Positions 12,601-23,817 of a stretch of DNA of 64,000 bases are shown here, in pieces. The stretch spans positions 1 to 64,000 of the forward strand of contig LUCM01005033.1 in assembly GCA_008360955.1 (NCBI GenBank), read 5' to 3'. The notes under the pieces are model-generated. The model made no database searches. It was not told the DNA's origin and worked only from the letters and a program-made list of their open reading frames with translations. A program made the translations under genes and the position numbers. Position 1 is the stretch's first letter. Each line of letters opens with the position of its first letter. Source of the DNA: Fasciolopsis buskii. Lineage: Eukaryota; Platyhelminthes; Trematoda; Plagiorchiida; Fasciolidae.

Positions 12601-15227
12601 CGAAATAATCACCTGGCAGTTGACAATTGCACTATTTCTCTTCCTCTTTCTGGATTTGGAGTAGATTTTGTTGTGAGACAGCTATCAAAACCTGAGGACA
12701 TTGGTAGAAAGAATTTGTTTATCTACAAGCATATGGTAGCGAAAAGATAAAACCGAACATTGCAAGTGAATAGTTTCCAAAGTGGAGTTTTCTAGTCTGG
12801 TCCAGCTTTGACATTTTGCCGGCCATAGGAGACTAAAAACAGTATCGTATACACGAAGATCCTATCGCGTTTGGTTGGGGCTAAATAGCATAAAAGGACC
12901 TCCGAAGTTGAAAAAGATGGTTAGGTGCACCAGAAAAAATATGTGCAGGCAACAGTATACTGAGGCCGTTAAAAGTTTGCTTAACATAAGATAAAACACC
13001 CCGCATCTAGACAATCCCGTTAAGTTCCCATGGACAGTCTTTTACCAATCTCAGAACTTGTAGTGGCATCGATCCTTCGGAAAAAATCGATTATTTTAGG
13101 AGATCACTTTTCTAAGATCGGCTTTGACGCTTGATATCAATTTTATGACATTCGTTCGGTTATGTATGTTTATCGCGCAAGAGGTCTGTATGTTTCGGCT
13201 CGTGCTGCACTTTTCGATAGTCTCCGTTTTCGAATCGCACTGACCACTCGGCATTTCTCCACCATGGTTTGTCTGCGTGTGCATTGTCATATCGGTTTTA
13301 TCTTGACATCGCGATATATGCAATACATTTGCCATATCTGCTTTTGATTCGAATCTTCTTTGTTTTATCGGCTGGAGATATACCCTAGTTTTCATAATGG
13401 GGCTTTACTGTGGGACGTGAAAGGCACTGAATATGCAGGCCTATTTAGATGAGCTTGTACATGAGTTGAGTTAATACCTGCCGAAGCAATACAGCCCTGG
13501 CGTGTACCAACTTCCGTACGCGTTCAGTCAGAGAGCATTGTAGCGGATGCACCATCAAAGGCCATGATAAAACAGATCAAATATCGCAGAAGCTATTGTA
13601 ACCGTCACCGATGCACCGTTCGTGGCTGCAATGTTTCGGGGCATGTTGTCTTCATCGAAAGCAGCTGTAGAAGAGTTTATATAGGCTTCCGATCTCGTAG
13701 ACAGGCGCCGCATCACACTGATGACTCCCCTTTTAAGGCCATCAACTTTGGCATGATTGAATGTTTTTTTTCACGAATTACATGCATATGTTTTGCCTTG
13801 GTGTAACCAAGAGAATGTAACTACTAAGGCAACGGTTTGGTGCGCCCAGAAGAGTCCCTTTCTTAATTTAAGCGTTATAACGGCCGAAGCACCATACCAA
13901 AAAGATTCTACCGCTAATATCTTGCGAATTTCCCATTGTTTGTCCTACCCTGGATGGCTCTGAATACTGGAAGGCATCAGAGTACCAAAACTTTCTGGTG
14001 TACATCGATCCCGTGGTTCTGAAAGATGTCCTTCTATGGAGAACACTATGAAAGCTTTCTACATTTCTCAGTTGCCGCGCGCGTTCTTTGCAGCAACAGG
14101 TGGCGGGACCATTATTTGGAGTATTCAGAAAAACTGTATTCATAGTGAAGGATTTTATAAAACTTTACGGCACTGCTGAAGCCATGTTTAACCTTCACGC
14201 CTGAGAACGTGTTTGTGGGGATTTACGCATTCATGGGTCAACGGATGCACTTTCTAATTTTCCATTTAAATCATATATGCCAAAAATTTGGCAGTGCACT
14301 GCAAACCGTAATATGATTGCCGAACAGGTGTTCTGTCACTAAACAGAACGTTCGGCAGAATCTTCTCGTCAGGCGAGAATTCAGCTTCAAGATGACACGT
14401 TATCATGTCAAATTGCAAGGTGTGGTGCCAGCGGCAAGACTGCGCAAGTGAGGGACCGATCAACGGTATTCCAATACGCTCAACTTCGGATGTGATAGTG
14501 AATTTTGATGACGAGCATACTATGGGGCCCACATGCGGACGGAAAATATTGTGAAAGGCGAATAATATCGTCCCACCTGAAAATTTTCTTATGCCATCAG
14601 CTGTTGTAAAACGTTCCATACACGAAATTAGGTGCAAGTGTCTACTCTTGCCTTACAGTGATGCGGTTGTGCTCTATCCCATTGTATACAGTTAGCTACC
14701 ATGAAACGTTAGTAAATTAATTTCAACTCAAATGTTTTTTGTTATAACTCAGTGGCTGTCATAAATGACTTGTGGATGAAAGGGACAGAGTAGGCGTTGT
14801 GGCCGTGCACCCTTGTAACGCGTGCGGAAAAGTCGGTGAAAAAGGGCCTGCCTCCGCGCATTAATTGCAAAACCCACTGAGATATAGTGCATCGTGTTTT
14901 ATGTAAGTTACCCTTTTTCGTGTTATTATGCGGTTGCGGTGGATTATGATTAAGCAATCTGAGTTCAAAAACTGTTGCAAGAACAATCAGAGCTATCTTC
15001 CTCCGACGCCAAAGTGGCCTTTGATCGCTATGGCAAGCGACAATTGTAAGTGTCATACGAATTCGAACATGATAATTAAACGGGAAACCCGTCGTTCTGA
15101 GTAGCTCCAAGGCTAAATGTACATGTACTTCCAAAAGAAAAAAACCTATTGGAGGTAATCCCGGAACCACAACAGTTGGAGGACATGTTGTTATATGTTC
15201 GAAGTTAACTACTAAAGACTTTGGACT
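12601..15227. other. Unrecognised DNA left of the palindrome
   Basis: The longest open frames are on the minus strand (14266-14637, 123 codons; 14742-15281, 179 codons, running into the palindrome arm). Neither shows a domain, signal peptide or conserved motif that I know. The 179-codon frame changes unrelated sequence types across the arm boundary at 15245, which argues that it is chance. No RNA gene was seen. Confidence 0.4.
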
Positions 15228-15912
15228 TAAATTTCCAGAACCAAACGATGAGAGGAGCTTATCGAAAAATCGATGCGTCATGTTTTGGTTTCAATTGTGA
15301 ATCATATAATGTTAATAACTCAGCGTTGCTGGTAGATGTAATGCGCCAACGTGGGTAGTCTTTTCCAAGGCAAGTTTTACAATAAAATGACTGCAGGAAC
15401 GTTCACACGTGAACATTATATCATTCACAATTAAATCTTTAGGACCCCAAAACTTTTGCGCAATTTCATCTTTGTTCACTGCCATTAAACGTTTATAGGG
15501 AGTCAATACGGTTCAGGCCATGCACGTCCACTCCCATACTGAGCCCAAAGTGCAAGTATTCGCAGTGAATATTTCGTCGGATTTTCTGACCCACTCAAAA
15601 AGGAAAAAGGTGTCCTATGCGACCCTAGCACCAGCAAGTACATCGAGAAGACAAAGATTAAGCTATCAATAATGGAATGGGGCGAGAAGATTTACCGTAA
15701 GAGTAAACCATTCCAACTGTCGTGTCGCCATTTTCAAGTGCTCCCATGGCTACTCTGGAATCCCTAGAGAAAATTAAAGACGAGCTTTGCACCATTTGAC
15801 AATAGTTGACGGCTGCTAGTCAAACGAAATAAACTGAATGAGGGATTCCTGTTAACAACCTGGGGTCCTTCAAAAAACTGAATGAACCGGTACAGGACAC
15901 CAGCTACTATGA

Positions 15913-16248
15913 ACGGCTGGTAATGTGAACTTTGATGGCTTCGTAAGTTTGCTGTCAAAGCTCTTGCAAACCGCCTCGGGTGGGGCATATGGTGATTGCA
16001 TCCGTGAGGTCCTGCGCCAACTCCTGACAACAGAATGCTTGGGGCAGCTGAATATGAAAGGACCTCATTGTAAAACTGCCTTGGATGGGGCTAAAGTGTG
16101 TTTCCTCGTCGTAAGTGAGTATTGCATTCAGATGTGATTGTTTCTTAGACTTTATTTCCCAGCAGGACTAAACCGACGCAACCATATAGAACATCCGGAA
16201 GAAGATGAAGCGCTGTTTACGGTGCATCAGAACAATATTGCAAGCTAA
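15913..16248 (+). CDS. DUF4806-like protein, C-terminal two exons (left-arm copy)
   Basis: An open plus-strand frame runs from about 15913 with the words VSLLSKLLQTASGG, CIREVLRQLL, LNMKG and ALDGAKVCFLVV, ending at 16114 before a GTGAGT donor. A 48-bp intron (16115-16162, acceptor TTTCCCAG) keeps frame. A second exon (GLNRRNHIEHPEEDEALF...) ends at TAA 16246-16248. The pattern of a GG followed by an I..VL..LL helix, an N..G..CK.AL segment and a closing charged helix resembles DUF4806, a domain of unknown function found in animal proteins. The 5' side is unresolved: a stop lies at 15910-15912 and no strong acceptor follows, so upstream exons or a pseudogene are possible. It converges with the minus-strand aminotransferase copy. 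The family call is tentative. Confidence 0.42.
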
Positions 16249-16898
16249 CTGGAATGAAAAATTCAGAAGCATTGGTGTGCAGTATTCGTCCGAAGAGGAG
16301 AGACACTGCCCTTCAGTGAACAGCGTACTCTGTCACTATGAGATGGTTGCAGATTGTAGCTTATTTTGCATTTTTAAGTGCCACTTTGTTATTCGTCGGA
16401 TAGTTGCCTATTTTTTGTTTGTTTGAATGCCAGTAGATAAATGTATAAGGAGTAGTAATGTCACGGTTGGCATAATTATCTATGTGTTAAGCAAATAAAG
16501 CACCAGTTATGCGCTGCTGAACGCACTAACTTAATACCCACATTCCTTTTGTTTCAGGATATGAAAGAACCGCAACTGACTGTTCATTCTTCAATGAACT
16601 AAACCAATCCACGCAGCCGCACAGGATTTGATGTATATTGTCGACTTTATATTATAATGTATTTCCAGACACCAACGGTGGTCTTATTTTTTCTTGCTGC
16701 AACCCGTTACGTTGGGAAAGGGCAGTTGGGCATACAGTTCGGTGCAAGGAGCATATGGGCATCCATTTAAATTTAGGTTGTGCATTATACGACTCGCTTT
16801 GTACGGGCGTTTACATTAGGATTTTATTAGGCTTTTATTGGGAAGTTCTGTGGGGAGATTATGCAAAACGTTTCTGCAAAACAATCCCCAAAACGACC

Positions 16899-17002
16899 GC
16901 TGATTGGTGCAAAGTGCTTGTTTTGGGGTCGGTTTCACGGACCGCGAGGGGTCGGTTTCGGGCCTGTTTCTGGTCGGTTTTGGGGGCGTTTTTGCTGATT
17001 GG
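16899..17002. promoter_or_regulatory. G-rich motif cluster with flanking GCTGATTGG boxes
   Basis: Three copies of GGTCGGTTT lie at 16927, 16950 and 16972 (spacing 23 and 22 bases). They are bracketed by two direct copies of GCTGATTGG at 16899-16907 and 16994-17002, each an inverted CCAAT box. The regular spacing and bracketing suggest a protein-binding array, a promoter or the terminal part of a repeat. There is no adjacent coding start in the right place. The 142-codon open frame over this region is low-complexity and I treat it as chance. The mirror copy is at 24351-24454. Regulatory function is inference. Confidence 0.35.
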
Positions 17003-17535
17003 GTACTCTAGAGAGCTGTTACCCGTGGCTTTGGTACCGCCTTTTGGAAGTCTTTTAAGGGCTTAATGAAGAAAATTTGGAGCTGTTCTGTTGATTGTCA
17101 AGAATTCCTTCAAAGTCATACCTCAGAAAAAAGTAAATCTCGCTACCGCAATTGTGGTGCAACCCCGGCCGACGCTAGTGGAGAATTAAATTCACCTAAG
17201 TTACTCAAACAAAGGAACCATATCAATAGCCCCTCTGAGCGCTTCTGGTCGACGGGCAAAGATTTCAACAGGTGTCAAGAGTTACCCTCGTTTTCTAAAA
17301 TCATATGGTGAAATTCCGGTTATTGGTGAACATTTGCTTAACTGCGAAGGTAAAAGTTAGTTCTGAGGGAGATTTTCGCAGCAGGATTTTCGGCAAACTA
17401 GAGGCATAGCTCTAACTTGTCTTTTTTGACGAAAACAGTGACTCTCATGGGGCAGCAAGATTTTCATAAAAGAGTGCATAAAAATGTGAACCGATCTACT
17501 TGTGGACACGAAAAAGTGTTTTGGGGGCTTCTAAC

Positions 17536-18258
17536 CTTAACAACTGCCATAACTTCGCTCCACTGAATCCTGTCTAGATCCATTCCAGTTGGGTTGTGTG
17601 CGCAAGCATGAAGAATCACAACAGCACCTTTAGGAGCCTCCTTTAGGTCTTTCATCAATCCGGTGAAACAGACAGCTCTGGAAGCTGGATCCCAATACTT
17701 ATACGTTCGTATTTCTAGTCCAACCAAAGCTGCTATGCTCTTGTGGTTAGCTAAACAATGGGTAAAACTATAGGAGTATTCTTACGCCAGGTTGGGTCGG
17801 ATACATAGACTGTTTTGCACTTCATTACCCGAACGAGAAACTGTAATGCAAGATAAATAGCACCAGTACCACCCAACGCTTGGCATCCATCAGCCTGAAA
17901 TAAATGCAATTTATGCGAGGAACAAGTACTTTTCTGGACGAAATGAGAGGACTTTCCGCGCCTAAAACCAATTTCATACCGGCGACGACAAAGCTGTCTT
18001 CACCGGTAATAGGGAGATATTCCTTGTTTAGTTGTTCATCAGCCGCCATGGATAGTTCCACAGATCGAACGCACGGGAGCACCCATGGCTTCCCCTCATT
18101 AGTCCGGTAAGCTACAAGGGTTAGACAAAAAGGGAACCGTTCCTACCTCCAACGGTAAGATTAACTTTGTGTTCATCAGTGTCAGCTCTACATTCTTCAG
18201 ATAAGAGAAATACTTCAATCGGAGCAGCTTCCTTAACTTGTACGAACTGGGAGCCCAT
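17536..18258 (-). CDS. GOT1: Aspartate aminotransferase, cytosolic type, 5' half (exons 1-4, left-arm copy)
   Basis: This is the exact mirror of the copy at 23095-23817. Minus-strand exons are 18258-18147, 18111-17930, 17894-17786 and 17750-17536, separated by three 35-bp introns (18146-18112, 17929-17895, 17785-17751), each GT..AG. Spliced, they give 206 residues from MGSQFVQVKEAA to ..SEVMAVVK. Visible family features are VNLTVGAYRT, the GGTGA phosphate-binding loop, DPTW with the PLP-stacking Trp, and HACAHNPTG with the PLP-contacting Asn. The enzyme converts aspartate and 2-oxoglutarate to oxaloacetate and glutamate. The C-terminal half, with the Schiff-base Lys and the substrate-binding Arg, is not found downstream (toward lower coordinates). 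The copy is therefore truncated by the duplication or continues across a very long intron. Confidence 0.88.
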
Positions 18259-19232
18259 CTGGCCCGCAACGCCTCCAAAACATGTAACGACGACCGAAAC
18301 GGCCGCTCCCGAAGAGAGCCTGGGGACCACCAGATTCAAGAAATTAAAACATGCCCTTCCGGATCTAAGTTTAGTTCCCTTCAGTTTGACATGCACAGAG
18401 CGGTAGCGTTTACGCGGCCAAACGAGCGTCCAGATTAGCTTCAATGATATTTTGGAAAGCTGGCATTCACTGCCATAGTAGGATTAGTCCTTCATTGCCG
18501 TTTGTTGCATAGATCGGCGTTCCCTTAAGGTTGAAAGGGAAGTGGTCAGGCTCATCATAATCCTCCGGTGGAGATATTAGCAGTATATTCGGCTTCCACA
18601 ACAGTCGCTGAGTTCTTAGCCGTCGGTGACTCCAAAGCCTGGTGCATCCAATGTTTTGATGATGGGAAGTCAGTCTAAATTGCATCTTGTGGGCCGCTTG
18701 CTCCCAACTCACATCGGCAGCCCCCTAAACCATTTCGAATTTTTGCAAAGGTTCCTGCACAATTGCTAGTCTATGCCAAGAGCCCACCACTGTATTACTG
18801 GAAAAGTTTGTCCTTGTTTGCATCATCATTATCTCCCTCTATTCTCTGATCAGTAGTCTTTTCGAAGGCATCCTACACGCATATACCAGCCATACCTTGC
18901 AGCATTCTGATAGCCTCGACTGAACTCCACTATAACTTGTCCCTTCTAATGACAAAAGAAGCAGCTCATTAAACTCGTCACTCTCCCTACCTTCTTCACT
19001 CTCAGTAATACTATTGGTCACCGGTGAAATCTCTTCAGCCAAGCGGCATCCTTCATGAAAAACGGTACCAAAGCCCACCTTCGGCATTCAATGTGGAGTC
19101 TAACTTCAGCCTGGTATACATTTCCATTGTCCTTTGTCTCTTTTACTTCGCTTAGTAATGAAACTAAAGTATGTACCGTTTTTCGGAAGGAGATGGCGGT
19201 CGAAAAAGGGCTGCCAAGAAAGCACGTCGCTC

Positions 19233-19303
19233 CGCTGTTGGAGGATTCGAACCCCCTATCCTCATTTTGGGCGCCAGGACCTCATCGCCTGATCAACGCC
19301 GGT
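19233..19303 (-). repeat. tRNA-derived SINE head inside the left arm
   Basis: This mirrors 22050-22120. On the minus strand it shows TTGATCAGGCGATGAGGTC (A-box-like region with a possible D-stem) and GGTTCGAATCC (B-box) at 19253-19243. It aligns with the SINE head at 3430-3301 over about 60 bases (shared GCG-TGGTCA-GCG, AAGGTC-TGGCG and TTCGAATCC words). Confidence 0.5.
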
Positions 19304-19688
19304 ATAGTCACATCTTCCTTAAATTATGAGGCAGCTGACTTGATTCTAAAAGTCCTCTCGAGGCCCTGTGGATTACCATTTTGTAATGTTCGGCTCACTT
19401 GAAATCTGAAGTTAACAATTATCCAGGATTTCATGTTTTCTGGATAGCTTTTACATCGATTGCCGAACTCGTTCACATCAGTTTAAAATCTTCCGAAGAT
19501 TCGGTCAGTGATTTGCTTTCGCTCGTATTAAGGGGCCTGTCTCAGCTGCATGTCCATTTTGATGCTTTCCTAAAGCTACTGGCCATTTAGTTCCATTCCT
19601 TACCGATACCGTTTATTCTCATTTGCAGCTGTGAAACATGAGATTTATAACTCACTGCCCAAATCGTTTGTATGAAGAAAGAAAACAA

Positions 19689-21664
19689 TAGCCCCATTGA
19701 TGACCTATGCGGCACCCCACCAATGGCTTGCAACGGACGCGAATCCCCTTTTCATATCCAAGCTCAGAACTTCCTATTACGTTGGAAATCTGCTCCAGTC
19801 CATCTGCTTCGTAATCTTTCATTTCCGAGAGCGGTAGTGCTTTATGAGCTGAGTGAAATGTCTCCATGAAATAAAGATTTCCTCGCAATGGCTATCGTCC
19901 CTCCTGGCGGTGGCTTCATCCCAGAACAGCTGTGAGGTGACATCCGGACGTCTTTTCCCTTCTATTTCCCATTCCCTGATTCTCAACTATCCAGAAAATT
20001 ACTCTTTCCTAGTCATTCTAACCCCTTTGCTTCACATGCTCACTTTAGCAAGCAGGTTCAATTCCTGCTCAGTCGCCTTGGAAATGCCCTCACACCGTAT
20101 CACCCCCGGGACCCGGTTCATCTCCGGTCGATCCCCAAAACAACACTATCCACATCCGCCACTTGCTCGATCCTATCGACGAGCCGCGTGTCTGCAATCT
20201 CTTCACTCTATTTAAGTGTCCCAACTTCCATTACCTGGATAAACCGTCATTCACATTATTGCATGTATATATATTTCGTGTATTTTTACTCTATTCTTAG
20301 GTCTTCCCTTTTTAAATGTTATTTCATAGAGCCCTCTACTTTCTTCTCGTATCCTTTGTATCCCCGCTCGTTTCACTTATGCACCCTGAGCGTGCCTTTC
20401 AGTTCGCATACTGTTGAGCTTATTTGCGCCGTCCACCCCTGACATCGTAAGCTCAGTGGTCTTACCCTGCACGTTTGCTGTCCCCCAGGCACTATACTGA
20501 GCAGCTAGGGAGTTGTTCCTTCAGCGATACATGAAAAACACTGCTTTCTTCTACCGCCACTGGTTTTCTGCCACAAGGGGATGCTGAAAACCTTCAATTA
20601 CAAATCAGCCCAGATGCCGTTCCCGGACCTTAAGCGTGCACCTTGGCTCCTGCCAGATACACAGTGGCCTCCGGCACATATAGCACCTTGCTGTCTCAAA
20701 CCTTAGAATTTGGAGGCTACAAGGCAACTCTCAAGCTCAACCTTGCCACGATCATCTACATGTTCTGCAATGGAGCTCTCGTACGCACAATCAGTGAGCT
20801 TAGAACCATACGTATAGTTAGTTACTAGTATTGCACGCAAGTGATCTTTACTGTCCTGTACCACGTTCGGCTGCGGCTGTGTAGCCGTCCATTTCGACAT
20901 CTTAAGCTCCCGCCAGAAAATGAGAAACCACTGACACATTTTGACATGCTACGGTGGCCGGTCTACGCATTTAAACCATCACCATTAACATGTTCGTCAT
21001 ATATTTCTTTACCATTTACTTTTATATAATGTAAATGCTCTTTCTACATCTGGTCAGATTAAACCCTAGCTTCTGTTAGGTCATGTTTCTCTATTTACCG
21101 AACATTACTTGGCGGTTTCTCCCTTTCACATTTAGTTGGTTCAAGTATAAAAACCGACAAAGGAAATAACTTTCAGGACGAGGCCATTCGAATGTCCTGC
21201 CACTTACTTTCCTTTATTGCTCTACTGATCCGTGTCGCAGCCGAGCGGTAATGCGTTTCTGGTCCAAAAACTAACGTTCTCAACAAGGCAGCATTTCTCA
21301 TACTTAGCTCTACGTTGCAGCAAACTTGCGTATTTCTTCTGTACGGACAGGAAGTTCGACCGCTGCAATGTGCGTGTGCGGCTGCGTTGGTCAATCGAGC
21401 CTCCTGCATCCGCCTCCTAGGGGTGATTTTTCTTTTGTTTCCGGCACACGACACGAGAGTGCCATTGTTGTAAACATTATTACATCCATTATTCGCTTTC
21501 AATCGTATATGCTGGAATCCCACTGTTTTCACTCTTCAGCATATATTTTACCCTATTCTACACCAGAACTCGTTTAAGCAATTTTATTTTGTTGTTGTCT
21601 ACAAATTAAGGCGTTTCATAATTCTCTCCAGGACCGTTGAATCTCCAGGTCACTATTCATCTGC
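19689..21664. other. Unique spacer of the inverted repeat
   Basis: These 1,976 bases separate the two arms and have no internal symmetry that I can see. The plus strand is pyrimidine-rich with low-complexity open frames (19853-20215, 21173-21532 minus) lacking any recognisable domain. Because both aminotransferase copies face outward from here, the spacer plus the inner 3 kb of arm would be their shared upstream region. No promoter motif was identified. Confidence 0.7.
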
Positions 21665-22049
21665 TTGTTTTCTTTCTTCATACAAACGATTTGGGCAGTG
21701 AGTTATAAATCTCATGTTTCACAGCTGCAAATGAGAATAAACGGTATCGGTAAGGAATGGAACTAAATGGCCAGTAGCTTTAGGAAAGCATCAAAATGGA
21801 CATGCAGCTGAGACAGGCCCCTTAATACGAGCGAAAGCAAATCACTGACCGAATCTTCGGAAGATTTTAAACTGATGTGAACGAGTTCGGCAATCGATGT
21901 AAAAGCTATCCAGAAAACATGAAATCCTGGATAATTGTTAACTTCAGATTTCAAGTGAGCCGAACATTACAAAATGGTAATCCACAGGGCCTCGAGAGGA
22001 CTTTTAGAATCAAGTCAGCTGCCTCATAATTTAAGGAAGATGTGACTAT

Positions 22050-22120
22050 ACCGGCGTTGATCAGGCGATGAGGTCCTGGCGCCCAAAATGAGGATAGGGG
22101 GTTCGAATCCTCCAACAGCG
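22050..22120 (+). repeat. tRNA-derived SINE head inside the right arm
   Basis: It begins ACCGGCGTTGATCAGG and has the B-box GGTTCGAATCC at 22100-22110. A D-stem (GATC/GGTC) and a T-stem (GGGGG/CCTCC around TTCGAAT) can be drawn, but the 3' side does not pair with the 5' acceptor strand. It is therefore a tRNA-derived repeat, not a working tRNA. Same family as 3301-3430. Confidence 0.5.
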
Positions 22121-23094
22121 GAGCGACGTGCTTTCTTGGCAGCCCTTTTTCGACCGCCATCTCCTTCCGAAAAACGGTACATACTTTAGTTTCATTACTA
22201 AGCGAAGTAAAAGAGACAAAGGACAATGGAAATGTATACCAGGCTGAAGTTAGACTCCACATTGAATGCCGAAGGTGGGCTTTGGTACCGTTTTTCATGA
22301 AGGATGCCGCTTGGCTGAAGAGATTTCACCGGTGACCAATAGTATTACTGAGAGTGAAGAAGGTAGGGAGAGTGACGAGTTTAATGAGCTGCTTCTTTTG
22401 TCATTAGAAGGGACAAGTTATAGTGGAGTTCAGTCGAGGCTATCAGAATGCTGCAAGGTATGGCTGGTATATGCGTGTAGGATGCCTTCGAAAAGACTAC
22501 TGATCAGAGAATAGAGGGAGATAATGATGATGCAAACAAGGACAAACTTTTCCAGTAATACAGTGGTGGGCTCTTGGCATAGACTAGCAATTGTGCAGGA
22601 ACCTTTGCAAAAATTCGAAATGGTTTAGGGGGCTGCCGATGTGAGTTGGGAGCAAGCGGCCCACAAGATGCAATTTAGACTGACTTCCCATCATCAAAAC
22701 ATTGGATGCACCAGGCTTTGGAGTCACCGACGGCTAAGAACTCAGCGACTGTTGTGGAAGCCGAATATACTGCTAATATCTCCACCGGAGGATTATGATG
22801 AGCCTGACCACTTCCCTTTCAACCTTAAGGGAACGCCGATCTATGCAACAAACGGCAATGAAGGACTAATCCTACTATGGCAGTGAATGCCAGCTTTCCA
22901 AAATATCATTGAAGCTAATCTGGACGCTCGTTTGGCCGCGTAAACGCTACCGCTCTGTGCATGTCAAACTGAAGGGAACTAAACTTAGATCCGGAAGGGC
23001 ATGTTTTAATTTCTTGAATCTGGTGGTCCCCAGGCTCTCTTCGGGAGCGGCCGTTTCGGTCGTCGTTACATGTTTTGGAGGCGTTGCGGGCCAG

Positions 23095-23817
23095 ATGGGC
23101 TCCCAGTTCGTACAAGTTAAGGAAGCTGCTCCGATTGAAGTATTTCTCTTATCTGAAGAATGTAGAGCTGACACTGATGAACACAAAGTTAATCTTACCG
23201 TTGGAGGTAGGAACGGTTCCCTTTTTGTCTAACCCTTGTAGCTTACCGGACTAATGAGGGGAAGCCATGGGTGCTCCCGTGCGTTCGATCTGTGGAACTA
23301 TCCATGGCGGCTGATGAACAACTAAACAAGGAATATCTCCCTATTACCGGTGAAGACAGCTTTGTCGTCGCCGGTATGAAATTGGTTTTAGGCGCGGAAA
23401 GTCCTCTCATTTCGTCCAGAAAAGTACTTGTTCCTCGCATAAATTGCATTTATTTCAGGCTGATGGATGCCAAGCGTTGGGTGGTACTGGTGCTATTTAT
23501 CTTGCATTACAGTTTCTCGTTCGGGTAATGAAGTGCAAAACAGTCTATGTATCCGACCCAACCTGGCGTAAGAATACTCCTATAGTTTTACCCATTGTTT
23601 AGCTAACCACAAGAGCATAGCAGCTTTGGTTGGACTAGAAATACGAACGTATAAGTATTGGGATCCAGCTTCCAGAGCTGTCTGTTTCACCGGATTGATG
23701 AAAGACCTAAAGGAGGCTCCTAAAGGTGCTGTTGTGATTCTTCATGCTTGCGCACACAACCCAACTGGAATGGATCTAGACAGGATTCAGTGGAGCGAAG
23801 TTATGGCAGTTGTTAAG
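23095..23817 (+). CDS. GOT1: Aspartate aminotransferase, cytosolic type, 5' half (exons 1-4, right-arm copy)
   Basis: Exons 23095-23206, 23242-23423, 23459-23567 and 23603-23817 join in frame across three GT..AG introns of exactly 35 bp each. The first Met (MGSQFVQVKEAA) is chosen because it sits about where the cytosolic enzyme starts and no mitochondrial presequence precedes it. The 206-residue product contains VNLTVGAYRT (34-41), EYLPITG, the GGTGA phosphate loop (106-110), DPTW with the ring-stacking Trp134 and HACAHNPTG with Asn187 (family Asn194). Wording such as TYKYWDP is closer to GOT1 than to mitochondrial GOT2. Usual length is about 410 residues. The half with the catalytic Lys is not seen in the remaining 40 kb. 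Exon 4 ends with AAG|GTTAGA, a plausible donor, so a long intron or truncation are both open. The reaction is aspartate/2-oxoglutarate transamination in the cytosol. The splice sites and frame are intact, so this was recently functional. Confidence 0.9.

Larger units (their letters stand above)
15245..19688 (+). repeat. Left arm of a 4.44-kb inverted repeat
   Basis: This segment is the reverse complement of 21665-26108. Every paired position sums to 41353. In each stretch I compared I saw no mismatch, and the constant sum rules out net insertions or deletions. Every open frame in the arm has an identical mirror partner. Identity stops abruptly on the inner side at 19688 (next base T versus G). 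On the outer side it decays through 18 bases (15228-15245) that still match 15 of 18. The arm carries a minus-strand GOT1-like 5' half, a plus-strand DUF4806-like tail, a SINE copy and a G-rich motif cluster. It is either a genuine palindrome or an assembly duplication. Confidence 0.95.

Noticed and set aside
14742..15281. 179-codon minus-strand frame as a gene
   Set aside because: It crosses the palindrome boundary at 15245, where the sequence changes context. The mirror copy cannot share it, and no motif was recognised.
16638..17066. 142-codon open frame over the G-rich cluster (and mirror 24287-24715)
   Set aside because: The frame is created by a GT-rich low-stop region. There is no domain or splice context, and the repeated nonamers give it a repetitive protein.
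22050..22120. A functional tRNA gene
   Set aside because: D-stem, T-stem and both promoter boxes can be drawn, but the acceptor strands do not pair and the anticodon arm is not convincing. The same sequence is a dispersed repeat.
23271..23528. A standalone 85-codon gene
   Set aside because: It is GOT1 exon 2 read through a 35-bp intron into the wrong frame of exon 3. The spliced model explains the sequence better.
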